Source of the DNA: Ruminimicrobiellum sp045223915
GTDB taxonomy: Bacteria > Elusimicrobiota > Endomicrobiia > Endomicrobiales > Endomicrobiaceae
Assembly (NCBI GenBank): GCA_045223915.1
Contig: JBGUZU010000040.1
Location: 79,987-143,986, forward strand
Direction: 5' to 3'
DNA: 64,000 nt
The notes beneath the pieces are model-generated. The model had not been told where the DNA came from. It made no database searches and worked only from the letters and a program-made list of their open reading frames with translations. The position numbers and the translations under genes were made by a program. How positions within the stretch are numbered: the stretch's first letter is position 1; every line of letters starts with the position of its first letter. Below are positions 26,145 through 35,567 of this stretch, piece after piece.

Positions 26145-27536
26145 TTATATCTTTTTAACAAGAGTTGAACTTCCGTCTTTATTATCTATAATTTTGTAAC
26201 CGAGTTCGGAAAGTTTATTTCTGCACTCATCGGCAACCGCCCAATTTTTTTCTTTTCTTGCCTGGTTTCTTTTATTTAACAATTCCTGTAAATCGGATGA
26301 TGCCGATTCTTCCTTCAAAACTCTTACACCTAAAGCACCTTCCAAAATATCTTCAAAAAGCCATTTTGCTTGTTTTAACAAATCCTGTTTATCACCGGAT
26401 AAGTTGTTTAATATTATATTTTTAAGTTCGTGTAAATAAGATAAAGCTCTTTCAAAATTAAAATCGTCATCCAACGAATCTTTAACTTGTTTCTGTATTT
26501 TTATTAAATTTTCATCTTTTAAATTGTTATCACTGTCTTTAACTATTGCAACAAGTCTTGAATATGCCTCATCAAGCCCTTGCAATGCAGCCTTTGCACT
26601 GTTTAAATTGTCGTGTGAAAAGTCGAGCGGTGTTCTGTAATGTTGTGTAAGCAAATAGTATCTTACTACTCTGGGATCATATTGTTCAAAAATATCTTTT
26701 AATGTAAAAAAGTTACCCAAGCTTTTAGACATTTTTTCTTTATTAACCGTAACAAATCCGTTATGTATCCAATAGTTTGCAAACTGTTGTCCCGTGCAAC
26801 TTTCACTTTGTGCAATTTCGTTTTCGTGGTGCGGGAATATCAAATCTTGTCCGCCGCCGTGAATATCTATAGTGTTACCCAACAATGTCGTAGACATAAC
26901 GGAACATTCTATATGCCAACCCGGTCTGCCTTTTCCCCAAAAACTGTCCCAGGAAACTTCCTGCGGTTCGTTTTCTTTTGTTTTTTTCCATAATATAAAA
27001 TCGTAAGGATTTTTTTTCTTTGAATCTTTTTCTACTCTGGCACCGACTTTCATTTCTTCGAATTTTCTTTTTGAAAGTTTTCCGTATTCTTTAAATTTAT
27101 CAACGGAAAAATAAACATCTCCGTCGACATTGTAAGCATATCCTTTTTCTTCAAGTTTTTTTATAAACTCCACTATTTGAGGTATCATTTTCGTAACTTG
27201 CGGATAAGTGTTTGCTTTTATAACATTAAGTTTATCCATTTGCATAAAATAATCGTCAATAAACTGTTTTGCCAAATCTATAGGAGAAATTTGTTTTTCC
27301 AATGATCTGTTTATAATTTTATCGTCAACATCGGTAAAATTCTGAACATGGTTAACCGTATATCCGCTTCTCATAAAATGTCTTTTAATAACATCAAAAG
27401 TTACATAAGCTCTTGCATGTCCCAAATGACAAACATCGTAAGGTGTAACTCCGCAAATATATATCGATACATTATTTTCTTTTATAGGTTTAAATTCTTC
27501 TACTTTGTTTGTTAATGTGTTATAAAATTTTATCAT
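26145..27536 (-). CDS. cysS: Cysteinyl-tRNA synthetase CysS
   Basis: This class I synthetase of 463 residues has the HIGH-type motif CHLGHARAY near residue 35, zinc ligands in YICG, GWHIECSVMS and FPHHENE, and the KMSKS loop EKMSKSLGNF near residue 268. It ends in a small anticodon-binding DALR-like domain. It belongs to the ispD-ispF-cysS-rlmB gene string, a common bacterial arrangement. Confidence 0.97.
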   Translation of the reverse strand: MIKFYNTLTNKVEEFKPIKENNVSIYICGVTPYDVCHLGHARAYVTFDVIKRHFMRSGYTVNHVQNFTDVDDKIINRSLEKQISPIDLAKQFIDDYFMQMDKLNVIKANTYPQVTKMIPQIVEFIKKLEEKGYAYNVDGDVYFSVDKFKEYGKLSKRKFEEMKVGARVEKDSKKKNPYDFILWKKTKENEPQEVSWDSFWGKGRPGWHIECSVMSTTLLGNTIDIHGGGQDLIFPHHENEIAQSESCTGQQFANYWIHNGFVTVNKEKMSKSLGNFFTLKDIFEQYDPRVVRYYLLTQHYRTPLDFSHDNLNSAKAALQGLDEAYSRLVAIVKDSDNNLKDENLIKIQKQVKDSLDDDFNFERALSYLHELKNIILNNLSGDKQDLLKQAKWLFEDILEGALGVRVLKEESASSDLQELLNKRNQARKEKNWAVADECRNKLSELGYKIIDNKDGSSTLVKKI

Positions 27537-27554
27537 CTTCTTTTCCTTAAAAAC

Positions 27555-28025
27555 TTATTTTTTCAATGAAGCGACTGCCATTGCACAAATACCTTCGCCT
27601 CTGCCGATAAACCCCATTTTCTCGTTAGTGGTTGCTTTTATTGCTATTCTTGCTTTAGATATACCCATTGTTTTTGAAAGAATATCTTTCATTTGGTCTA
27701 TATAAGGATATATTTTCGGCTTTTCGGCAACTATCGTCATATCCGTATTTATTATTTTAAATTTTTTCTTTTTCAAAGTTTTAACTACAATTTTTAAAAG
27801 CTCTATACTTGATATACCTTTATATCTGTCATCATTTGTAGGAAAAAAGTGCCCTATATCGTTTTCCCCCGCGGCACCAAGCAAAGAATCCATTAAAGCA
27901 TGAACTAAAACGTCAGCATCACTGTGTCCGTCAAGACCGTTAGTATCCGATATTTTTACTCCGCCTAAAAAGAGTTTTCTTGATTTTTTAAATCTGTGAA
28001 CATCGTATCCGAATCCTACAAACAT
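27555..28025 (-). CDS. ispF: MECDP synthase IspF
   Basis: IspF cyclises CDP-methylerythritol phosphate to the cyclodiphosphate. The 156-residue protein starts GFGYDVHRF (zinc ligands Asp and His), has LDGHSDADVLVHALMDSLLGA and DIGHFFPTND, and ends FIGRGEGICAMAVASL. Its leader contains a small palindrome with a GGA loop followed by an AAGGAG ribosome site. ispD is the next gene upstream, separated by an octamer-repeat spacer. Confidence 0.96.
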   Translation of the reverse strand: MFVGFGYDVHRFKKSRKLFLGGVKISDTNGLDGHSDADVLVHALMDSLLGAAGENDIGHFFPTNDDRYKGISSIELLKIVVKTLKKKKFKIINTDMTIVAEKPKIYPYIDQMKDILSKTMGISKARIAIKATTNEKMGFIGRGEGICAMAVASLKK

Positions 28026-28036
28026 TTTTACTCCTT

Positions 28037-28200
28037 AAAAATTGCTCCGCAATTTGGAAGATTAGAAGATTTGAAGAATAGAAGATTAGACGAAAAGTTG
28101 TATTTTTTGCTTTGCAAAAAATCTATTTATTATAAAAAATCGTTTCACGATTTTTACAAAACAACTTCCAATCTTCCAATCCTCCAATCATCTAATCTTC
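28037..28200. repeat. Octamer-repeat inverted element between ispD and ispF
   Basis: The left side (28056-28090) is a run of GGAAGATT and AGAAGATT octamers. The right side (28166-28200) is the complementary run of CCAATCTT-type octamers. The right side includes the stop codon of ispD. Small palindromes with 3-4 base spacers lie at 28040-28055 and near 28105-28125 and 28138-28155. Confidence 0.65.
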
Positions 28201-28853
28201 AGTATTGCTTCCGCCAACTTAAAATCTATCGGCTGAGTTACTTTAAAATTTTCGTAACCGCCGTCAACCAACATTACTTTTTTACCGAACTTTTCTACAA
28301 GTTGTGCATCATCAGTAATATTTTTCGGTATTTTATTCGAATAAACTTTCTTTAATATTTTAGTTTTAAACATCTGAGGAGTCTGTGCCTGCCAAATGTT
28401 GTTTCTGTCTATAGACTTTGTTATATTCTTACCGTTTTTGGAAAACTTTATTGTATCTCTTGCAACACTTGCCGCTATTGCTCCGCCATATTTAACCGCA
28501 CTGTCGAACACTTCTTTTATTATTTTAGATGTTATAAGCGGTCTTGCCGCATCGTGAACGGCAACAATATCAATATTATCTTTAACAACTTCCAGTCCGT
28601 TCTGAACGGAATTATATCTTTCTTTACCGCCGCATACAACATCAATTTTATATAACTTTTTATACTTTTCCATTTCGGAAAGTTTGTATTCGGGAACAAC
28701 AAGTATAATTTGTTTACATTCTTTAACTTTTTTAAATGCAAGTATGCTCCATACAAACATTTTCTTTTTGTTTAAAAGCAAAAACTGTTTCGGTTCCTTT
28801 GAACCGAATCTTTTACCTGCACCGCCTGCAACAATAACAGCTGCAAAATTCAT
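28188..28853 (-). CDS. ispD: MEP cytidylyltransferase IspD
   Basis: IspD transfers CMP to methylerythritol 4-phosphate. The 221-residue protein has the nucleotide-binding VAGGAGKRFGSKEPKQFL at the N-terminus, VHDAARPLI near residue 100, and the C-terminal NFKVTQPIDFKLAEAIL. The last codons (KIR and stop) are encoded by the octamer repeat that fills the spacer to ispF. It starts 1 base after the PIN-domain gene. Confidence 0.95.
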   Translation of the reverse strand: MNFAAVIVAGGAGKRFGSKEPKQFLLLNKKKMFVWSILAFKKVKECKQIILVVPEYKLSEMEKYKKLYKIDVVCGGKERYNSVQNGLEVVKDNIDIVAVHDAARPLITSKIIKEVFDSAVKYGGAIAASVARDTIKFSKNGKNITKSIDRNNIWQAQTPQMFKTKILKKVYSNKIPKNITDDAQLVEKFGKKVMLVDGGYENFKVTQPIDFKLAEAILKIR

Positions 28854-28854
28854 A

Positions 28855-29580
28855 TTATAGTTTTCCTTCCAAAATATCTTCGTTCGGTATTTTGCCGAAC
28901 AACATTTTATTATCGGACGAATGTAACATTGATGTTATTTTTAAGTTAACTCTTTTACCTACAAAATTTTTTCCGTTTTCGGCAACAACCGTTGTACCGT
29001 CATCCAAAAAGCCTATCGCCTGATTTTTATCCCTACCTTCTTTAACCAAGAAAATCGTAATTTTATGTCCGGGCAAAATCGTAGGTTTCAATCTTTCATA
29101 CATATCGTTCAAATCTATAACTTTTACTCCCTCTAACACAGACATTTTGTTCAAACTGAAGTTTACCGTTACTATTTTCGCATTCAGAGATTTTGCCAAT
29201 TTTACTATTTTAAAGTCGGACGATTTTATCTTATAGTAATTTCTGTAAAGAACTTTTACCTTTTTATTTTGTTTTATTTTTTCCAAATTTTCTTCCAAAT
29301 GTTTATCTTTTAAGTTTTCTATTTTGTTCTCTACTTCTCTTATTACAAACCTCGGTAACAAAAACTGTTGGTATACATTGGAATTGATAAAATCTATAAT
29401 TCTGTCATCGTTTATAACGGTTGTATCAAGCAACACTATTTCTTTTCTGTTGCTTCTTCTTATAAAAATAAAAAGAAGAACCGCCAAACAAAAAGAAACG
29501 ATTATTGCATTTACCGTGTTAGATACTAAAAAAAATATAACTGCAGGAAACAATATAAATAAAACTAATAATATTAACAA
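28855..29580 (-). CDS. Membrane-anchored PIN-TRAM protein (YacL family)
   Basis: I place the start at a TTG at 29580, 8 bases after a GAGG site that overlaps the aroE stop, giving about 241 residues. Two N-terminal TM segments (LLILLVLFILFPAVIFFLVS and NAIIVSFCLAVLLFIFI) lead to a PIN nuclease fold (VLLDTTVINDDRIIDF, then RFVIREVEN) and a C-terminal TRAM domain. In the motif where family members usually have an Asp (TxDFNLNK), this protein has TVNFSLNK, so one acidic residue appears replaced. The cellular role of the family is poorly defined. Confidence 0.8.
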   Translation of the reverse strand: MLILLVLFILFPAVIFFLVSNTVNAIIVSFCLAVLLFIFIRRSNRKEIVLLDTTVINDDRIIDFINSNVYQQFLLPRFVIREVENKIENLKDKHLEENLEKIKQNKKVKVLYRNYYKIKSSDFKIVKLAKSLNAKIVTVNFSLNKMSVLEGVKVIDLNDMYERLKPTILPGHKITIFLVKEGRDKNQAIGFLDDGTTVVAENGKNFVGKRVNLKITSMLHSSDNKMLFGKIPNEDILEGKL

Positions 29581-29585
29581 TTTTT

Positions 29586-30422
29586 TTACCTCATAAATTT
29601 TTTGATAAGCGGCAAAGTCTTTTTGGTATCGGGAAATATCCCTGTCCACTTATCAAAAGAAACAGCACCTTGATATATTAGCATTCCTTCACCGGAAAAA
29701 TATTTTATTTTATTTTTTGCGGCAAACTTTTTAAACGGTGTTTCTTTGTTGTATATAATATCATAAAAAACAATTTTTTTATTAAATTCTTTTATTGTAA
29801 AAGGAAGTTTATCTTCTTTTTTCATTCCGCAAGTGGAACAGTTAACCAAACAATCTATATCTTTTAAAAAACTTGCAGATACTTTATTGATATCAATAAC
29901 GGAAATATTTTTATACTTTTCGGCAACAAGTTTGGCTTTATCAAAAGTTCTCGATGTTAAGTAAACATGTTTAACCTTTAATTTTGTTAAAGCATAAAGA
30001 ATTGCTTTTGCCGCTCCGCCCGCACCCACGACAAGTATTGTTTTGTTTTTTAAATTTATATTTTTAGACTTTAAATCGGTAATAAAACCTTGCCAATCGG
30101 TATTACAGCCGTACAACTTGCCTTTTTTATTAACGATTGTATTTACACTGCCTATAGTTTTTGCGGCATTATCAACACTGTCAATATATTTCATAACCTC
30201 AATTTTATGAGGCACGGTAACATTTACACCCGTAATATTTAAACTTCTTATTGATTCCACAGCAGATTTCAAGTTTTCAGGCAAAACATCAAAAGCAACA
30301 TATAAACAATTCAGTTTATACTTTGCAAACCAATCGTTGTGCATTATCGGTGATAGAGAATGGTTAACAGGGTTACCGAAAATGCCTAAAAGTTTTGTAT
30401 CTGCCGTAACATTTTTACTCAT
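29586..30422 (-). CDS. aroE: Shikimate dehydrogenase AroE
   Basis: AroE reduces 3-dehydroshikimate. The 278-residue protein has the shikimate site NHSLSPIMHNDWF and GVNVTVPHKIEVM (catalytic Lys), CNTDWQGF with the catalytic Asp, the NADP-binding VVGAGGAAKAILYAL, and GEGMLIYQGAVSFDKWTG near the end. It is the first gene of the aroE-PIN-ispD string and has an untranslated leader from about 30,440. Confidence 0.95.
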   Translation of the reverse strand: MSKNVTADTKLLGIFGNPVNHSLSPIMHNDWFAKYKLNCLYVAFDVLPENLKSAVESIRSLNITGVNVTVPHKIEVMKYIDSVDNAAKTIGSVNTIVNKKGKLYGCNTDWQGFITDLKSKNINLKNKTILVVGAGGAAKAILYALTKLKVKHVYLTSRTFDKAKLVAEKYKNISVIDINKVSASFLKDIDCLVNCSTCGMKKEDKLPFTIKEFNKKIVFYDIIYNKETPFKKFAAKNKIKYFSGEGMLIYQGAVSFDKWTGIFPDTKKTLPLIKKFMR

Positions 30423-30508
30423 ACAATTTCTCTCTAAAAAATAACAGATTTATTTTATTAAATATACACTAAAAAGGCAATAAAACTACAGAAGATTGAA
30501 TTGGATGA

Positions 30509-30537
30509 TTGGAAGATTGGTTTTATTTTAGTATAAT
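30509..30537 (+). promoter_or_regulatory. Promoter of guaA
   Basis: TTGGAA-N17-TATAAT lies about 46 bases before the guaA start codon. The -35 hexamer falls inside an octamer repeat (GGATGATT, GGAAGATT). The leader is only about 40 bases, too short for a purine riboswitch, and none is seen. Confidence 0.6.
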
Positions 30538-30583
30538 GCTTCTTGTTCAATTTACAATTCTTTAATTTATAAAGGAGCAATTT

Positions 30584-32110
30584 ATGATTTTGATTTTAGA
30601 TTTCGGTTCACAATATACTCAAGTTATCGCAAGAAAAATAAGAGAATCACATGTTTATTGTGAAATTTTTCCGGGAAACAAGAAACTTGATAAAATAGAG
30701 AATTTAAGCACGGTTGAAGCAATAATTCTTTCCGGCGGTCCTGCAAGTGTATACGAAAAAGATGCTCCCAAGCCGGACTCAAAAGTTTGGCAAATGAATG
30801 TACCTATTTTAGGTATATGTTACGGTATGCAATTAATTGCTCAACAATTGGGCGGAAAAGTTCAACATTCAAAGAACAGAGAATACGGTTTAGCCGATAT
30901 CGTTATAAAATCAAAATCATTACTTTATGCAGGTTTAAAGAATAAGATGCCTGTATGGATGAGCCACGGCGACAAATTAACAAAACTTCCTAAAGGATTT
31001 AAGGTTGTTGCAAGTTCAAAGAATTGTCCTAATGCAACAATAGTAAACGATAAGGGAACGATATACGGAGTTCAATTCCATCCCGAAGTTCACCATTCAC
31101 CTTTCGGAAAACAAATATTGGATAATTTCTTGTTCAAAGTTTGTAAAGTAAAACAAGATTGGACAATGAAAAATTATATAAAAGATGAAATTGCAAGAAT
31201 AAAGAAACAAGTAGGTAAAGGTAAAGTTTTATGTGCATTGTCCGGCGGAGTAGATTCTTCCGTTGCTGCAATAATGATGCACAAAGCCATAGGCAAACAG
31301 TTGGTAAGTGTTTATGTTGATCACGGTTTACAGAAACTCGGTGAAACGGAAAGAGTAAGAAAGATATTCGGCAAAAAGTTCGGCAAGAATTTAATAGTAG
31401 TGGATGCAAAGAAATTATTTTTAAATAAATTAAAAGGTGTTACCGAACCTGAACAAAAAAGAAAAATTATCGGTCACACATTTATAGATGTTTTCGAAAA
31501 AGAAGCAAAAAAAGTAAAAAACATCGACTTTTTATTACAAGGTACAATTTACCCTGATGTTATAGAAAGTGCAAAAATAGGTAAAGCAGTAACAATTAAG
31601 AGCCATCACAATGTTGGCGGGTTACCTGAAAAAATGAAGATGAAATTGGTTGAACCTTTAAAATCTTTATTTAAAGATGAAGTAAGACAGTTGGGAAGAG
31701 AATTAAACATTCCTAATGAAATTATAGACAGACAACCTTTCCCGGGACCGGGACTTGCAATAAGAACACTCGGTGAAATAACAGAAGAGAAGTTAAGAAT
31801 AGTTAAAGAAGCGGATGCAATAGTTGATCAAGAAATAAGAAAAGCCGGATTATACGAAAAAATTTGGCAATCGTTTGCAATAATTCTTCCGGTAAAAACG
31901 GTAGGTGTTATGGGTGACCAAAGAACATATGAACATGTTATCGTTATAAGAGCCGTAAACTCGGTAGATGCAATGACTGCAGATTGGGTAAAATTGCCTT
32001 ACGAAATTTTAGGAAAAATATCTTCAAGAATAATAAACGAAGTTAAAGGTGCCAACAGAGTTGTTTACGATATTTCTCAAAAACCGCCTGCGACTATTGA
32101 ATGGGAATAA
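30584..32110 (+). CDS. guaA: GMP synthase GuaA
   Basis: GuaA aminates XMP to GMP using glutamine. The 508-residue protein has the class I amidotransferase domain (GICYGMQLIAQQ with the catalytic Cys, then VQFHPEVHHSP), the PP-loop ATP pyrophosphatase LCALSGGVDSSVAA near residue 213, and the C-terminal dimerisation domain with RQPFPGPGLAIR and KPPATIEWE. The ribosome site AAGGAG is strong. It is monocistronic. Confidence 0.97.
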   Translation: MILILDFGSQYTQVIARKIRESHVYCEIFPGNKKLDKIENLSTVEAIILSGGPASVYEKDAPKPDSKVWQMNVPILGICYGMQLIAQQLGGKVQHSKNREYGLADIVIKSKSLLYAGLKNKMPVWMSHGDKLTKLPKGFKVVASSKNCPNATIVNDKGTIYGVQFHPEVHHSPFGKQILDNFLFKVCKVKQDWTMKNYIKDEIARIKKQVGKGKVLCALSGGVDSSVAAIMMHKAIGKQLVSVYVDHGLQKLGETERVRKIFGKKFGKNLIVVDAKKLFLNKLKGVTEPEQKRKIIGHTFIDVFEKEAKKVKNIDFLLQGTIYPDVIESAKIGKAVTIKSHHNVGGLPEKMKMKLVEPLKSLFKDEVRQLGRELNIPNEIIDRQPFPGPGLAIRTLGEITEEKLRIVKEADAIVDQEIRKAGLYEKIWQSFAIILPVKTVGVMGDQRTYEHVIVIRAVNSVDAMTADWVKLPYEILGKISSRIINEVKGANRVVYDISQKPPATIEWE

Positions 32111-32185
32111 AATTTTGCGGAGCAAAATTTTAGAAGATTGGAAGATTGGAAGATTAGAAGTAAATATGTTTTAAATATAAAAAAG

Positions 32186-32218
32186 AGCCAAGGTATAAAT
32201 TTATACTTTGGCTTTTTT
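32186..32218. terminator. Bidirectional terminator between guaA and lspA
   Basis: The 14-base arms AGCCAAGGTATAAA and TTTATACTTTGGCT are complementary apart from one G-T pair and have T-runs on both strands. The lspA stop codon lies inside the stem. Confidence 0.88.
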
Positions 32219-32671
32219 ATTGAAGAATAAAAAGGTTATAACAAATAAAGTTACACCTATACACACACAAGAATCTGCAACATTGAATGCAGGCCATCTG
32301 TAAACTTCTTTATATCCTACATCTATAAAATCTACAACCGCACCTCTGAAAAGTCTGTCTATAAGGTTACCTATTCCCCCCGACAATATCAAAAGCAAAG
32401 AGTGTGTTTGTAATTTTGTAAGTTCTTTTTTATTTTTATAAATAAACCATATTAAAAATATTATTACCAATGATACCAATGCAATAAAAAATATATTGTT
32501 GTTTTGAAACATACTAAATGCTACACCGGTATTAGATACATTTACAATACTGAAATAATCGTTAATTTTTATGGATGAATAATAAGGTATATTTTTTATA
32601 ACAAGGAATTTTGTTATATGATCTAATGCCACATAAATTAAAGGTAATAAGAAATACAAATATTTTTTCAT
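32201..32671 (-). CDS. lspA: Lipoprotein signal peptidase LspA
   Basis: LspA removes signal peptides from lipidated prolipoproteins. The 156-residue protein has four TM segments, DHITKFLV near the N-terminus, NVSNTGVAFSMF, and the catalytic aspartates in GGIGNLIDRLFRGAVVDFID and FNVADSCVCIG. It lies next to ileS, a common bacterial neighbourhood, but has its own terminator from ileS upstream. At least one lipoprotein substrate, the HlyD-like adaptor, is encoded in this window. Confidence 0.95.
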   Translation of the reverse strand: MKKYLYFLLPLIYVALDHITKFLVIKNIPYYSSIKINDYFSIVNVSNTGVAFSMFQNNNIFFIALVSLVIIFLIWFIYKNKKELTKLQTHSLLLILSGGIGNLIDRLFRGAVVDFIDVGYKEVYRWPAFNVADSCVCIGVTLFVITFLFFNKKAKV

Positions 32672-32707
32672 AATGAACTATTTTATCAAATTATAATAAA
32701 CAAAAAA

Positions 32708-32740
32708 AACAGGAAGATTTTTCTCTTCCTGTTTTTATAT
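32708..32740 (-). terminator. Terminator of ileS
   Basis: The stem AACAGGAAGA/TCTTCCTGTT with a 6-base loop is followed on the minus strand by a run of eight T residues. It lies 15-45 bases after the ileS stop codon. Confidence 0.85.
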
Positions 32741-32754
32741 TTATTTAGCTTATT

Positions 32755-35541
32755 TTACTTAGTTGCATCATCACATCTCGAACATAATCCGTCTTCATTT
32801 ATACCGTCAATGTGTCTCCAACATCTTTCGCATTTACCGTAAGAAGATTTTCCCGCAACAACGGAAATTTCTTCCGCATTATCGGATTTTTCCAACTTAA
32901 TATCCCAACTGCCGAATACAATGTTTATCAAATCGATATCGTTCAATGCTTTCTCATACTTTGAACCATACTTTATTGTTAAACTTGATTCCAAGTTGGA
33001 ACCGATAATCTTATCTTTTCTTAATTTTTCCGTTTCTGCCAAAACTTGTTGTTTTATTTTTACAAGAGTTTCCCACTTTGCAAGAACATCTTTTTCCAAC
33101 TTATATTCTTCATTTACCGCAGGGAAATCCACCAATGTTACAAATTCAGGTAAATCTTGTTTTATTTTCTTTATTTCTTTCCATGCTTCATGCATTGTAA
33201 AAGTTAATATCGGTGACATTACTTCTACCAATGCAGTAACAATTTCAAGCATTGCGGATTGTGCACTTCTTCTTGCTTTACTGTTAACTTTATCGCAATA
33301 TAAAATATCTTTTAATGCATCAAGATAAAATCCGCTTAAAAATACCGTGCAGAAATCGTTTATAACTTTAACTGTTTTATGGAACTCGTAATTTTCAAAA
33401 CCGGTTTCAGCCTGTTTTACAACTTCGTTTAATGTCCATAAAGCATATTTATCTATCTCGTTCATATCTGCAAATTTTACTATATCTTCTTTTTTCATAT
33501 CGCTGATATTTCCGAGCATAAATCTTATTGTGTTTCTTATTTTTCTGTAGGTGTCGGTATGACCTTTTATAATTTCGTCTGAAATTCTTACATCTTCTCT
33601 GTAATCGCAGGATGCAACCCACAATCTTAAAATATCCGCACCGTACTTATTTATTATTTGTAAAGGATCAAGTCCGTTACCCAAAGATTTAGACATCTTT
33701 CTGCCTTGACCGTCAACCAAAAATCCGTGAGTAAGAACGGTTTTGTAAGGTGCTCTGCCTTTTATTGCAACTGCAGGAAGCAACGAACTTTGGAACCACC
33801 CTCTGTGTTGGTCGCTGCCTTCAAGATATAAATCCGCGGGAAATTCCAAAGAATCATAGTTTCCGCTCGACAATACGGCTTCACTTGATACTCCGGAATC
33901 AAACCAAACATCAAGAATATCTTCTTCTTTCTTAAATTCCGTTTTACCGCATTTCGGACATTTTACATCAAAACCTTTAAGCCAATCTTCTGCGGATTTT
34001 TCGTACCAAATTCCGGCACCGTGAACTTTGAATTCTCCAACAACTTTATCTATGATTTTTTTATCAAGTATAGGTTCACCGCACTCTTTACAATAGAATA
34101 TCGGTAACGGAACTCCCCACAATCTCTGACGACTCAAACACCAATCGGGTCTTGTTTGTATCATTCCGGTAATTCTTGATTCTCCGTATTTAGGAACCCA
34201 ATTAACATTCTTAATTTCTTTAAGAAGATTTTGTCTTAAATCATTCAAATCCACACCCATAAACCATTGAGGAGTTGCTCTGAATATCACAGGTTTCTTA
34301 CATCTCCAACAATGAGGATAAGAGTGACTTATTTTTATACTTGCAAGAAGAGTTCCTTCTTTCGTAAGTTTTTCGATTATTAAAGGATTTGCTTTAAACA
34401 CATTTATTCCTTCAAATTCGGGAACTTCTTTTGTAAATTGTCCTCTGTCATTTAAAGGTGAAATAATATCAAGTTTGTATGCTAATCCCGCCTGATAGTC
34501 TTCCTGACCGTGTCCAGGAGCAATATGAACTATACCGGAACCGTCTTCCATACTGACATAATCCGCCAAAATACCGAGCGATTTTCTGTCTACTATAGGA
34601 TTTTGACATTTGATATATTCCAAATCTTTACCGTCAACTTCCGCTTTTACGGTAAAACTTTCCGCAGAGATTTTGTTCTTAACATTTTCCGCCAAATCTC
34701 TTGCAACAATTATTTTTTCAACTTTGCCGTTTAATATATATTCACAGGCAACATATTTTGCTACAGGTGAAAATGCAAGTGCCACGTTGGACGGTAATGT
34801 CCAAGGTGTTGTTGTCCATATTAATACGGAATAATCTTTCAACAAATCTTGTTTATCTTTTAATGCATCACTCAATTCAACAATTTTAAATTTTACAAAT
34901 ATTGAATCGGATGTAACATCCGCATATTCAACTTCAGCATCCGCAAGAGCTGTTTCGCACGATGAACACCAATAAACAGGTTTTTTCTTTCTGAACAAAT
35001 AATTTTTTTCTACAAGTTCACCGAAAACTTTTACTATTGATGCTTCATATTTAGGATCCAACGTAAGATAAGGTTTCTCCCAATCTGCAAATACTCCCAA
35101 TCTTTTAAACCCTTCTCTCTGTATTGAAACAAATCTTTTTGCAAAATCACTTGCCTGTTGTCTGAAAACTTTTTTATCTACTTTATGTTTATCGGTTTTT
35201 AATTCTTTTAAACATTGTGTTTCTATAGGAAGACCGTGACAATCCCAACCGGGTGTGTAAGGAGTATCAAAACCTTTCATGTTTTTATATTTCAAAATAA
35301 AATCTTTTAAAATTTTATTCAATGCATGTCCGCTGTGCATATTTCCGTTGGCATACGGAGGTCCGTCGTGAAGAATAAATTTCTTCTTACCTTGATTTTT
35401 TGCTCTCATCTTCTCGTAAATTTTAGCATCGTACAACTCTTTTAAAAAGTCCGGTTCTCTTTGAGCTAAATTTGCTTTCATTTGAAAGTCTGTTTTAGGT
35501 AAATTAACAGTTTTTGAATAATCTTTTTTTTCGTTTTCCAT
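32755..35541 (-). CDS. ileS: Isoleucyl-tRNA synthetase IleS
   Basis: This class Ia synthetase of 928 residues has the HIGH-type motif PPYANGNMHSGHALN near residue 60, GWDCHGLPIE, the CP1 editing domain with VLIWTTTPWTLPSN and GTGxVH-like GSGIVHIAPGHG, and the KMSKS loop GRKMSKSLGN near residue 600. The C-terminal zinc finger CERCWRH, then LCSRC, is present, so it is the bacterial type. No T-box leader was seen in the short upstream spacer. Confidence 0.97.
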   Translation of the reverse strand: MENEKKDYSKTVNLPKTDFQMKANLAQREPDFLKELYDAKIYEKMRAKNQGKKKFILHDGPPYANGNMHSGHALNKILKDFILKYKNMKGFDTPYTPGWDCHGLPIETQCLKELKTDKHKVDKKVFRQQASDFAKRFVSIQREGFKRLGVFADWEKPYLTLDPKYEASIVKVFGELVEKNYLFRKKKPVYWCSSCETALADAEVEYADVTSDSIFVKFKIVELSDALKDKQDLLKDYSVLIWTTTPWTLPSNVALAFSPVAKYVACEYILNGKVEKIIVARDLAENVKNKISAESFTVKAEVDGKDLEYIKCQNPIVDRKSLGILADYVSMEDGSGIVHIAPGHGQEDYQAGLAYKLDIISPLNDRGQFTKEVPEFEGINVFKANPLIIEKLTKEGTLLASIKISHSYPHCWRCKKPVIFRATPQWFMGVDLNDLRQNLLKEIKNVNWVPKYGESRITGMIQTRPDWCLSRQRLWGVPLPIFYCKECGEPILDKKIIDKVVGEFKVHGAGIWYEKSAEDWLKGFDVKCPKCGKTEFKKEEDILDVWFDSGVSSEAVLSSGNYDSLEFPADLYLEGSDQHRGWFQSSLLPAVAIKGRAPYKTVLTHGFLVDGQGRKMSKSLGNGLDPLQIINKYGADILRLWVASCDYREDVRISDEIIKGHTDTYRKIRNTIRFMLGNISDMKKEDIVKFADMNEIDKYALWTLNEVVKQAETGFENYEFHKTVKVINDFCTVFLSGFYLDALKDILYCDKVNSKARRSAQSAMLEIVTALVEVMSPILTFTMHEAWKEIKKIKQDLPEFVTLVDFPAVNEEYKLEKDVLAKWETLVKIKQQVLAETEKLRKDKIIGSNLESSLTIKYGSKYEKALNDIDLINIVFGSWDIKLEKSDNAEEISVVAGKSSYGKCERCWRHIDGINEDGLCSRCDDATK

Positions 35542-35567
35542 TTTCTTGTTTAACCTTTTTTATATTT

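Noticed and set aside
30538..30583. Purine riboswitch before guaA
   Set aside because: The leader is only about 40 bases, too short for the three-way junction.
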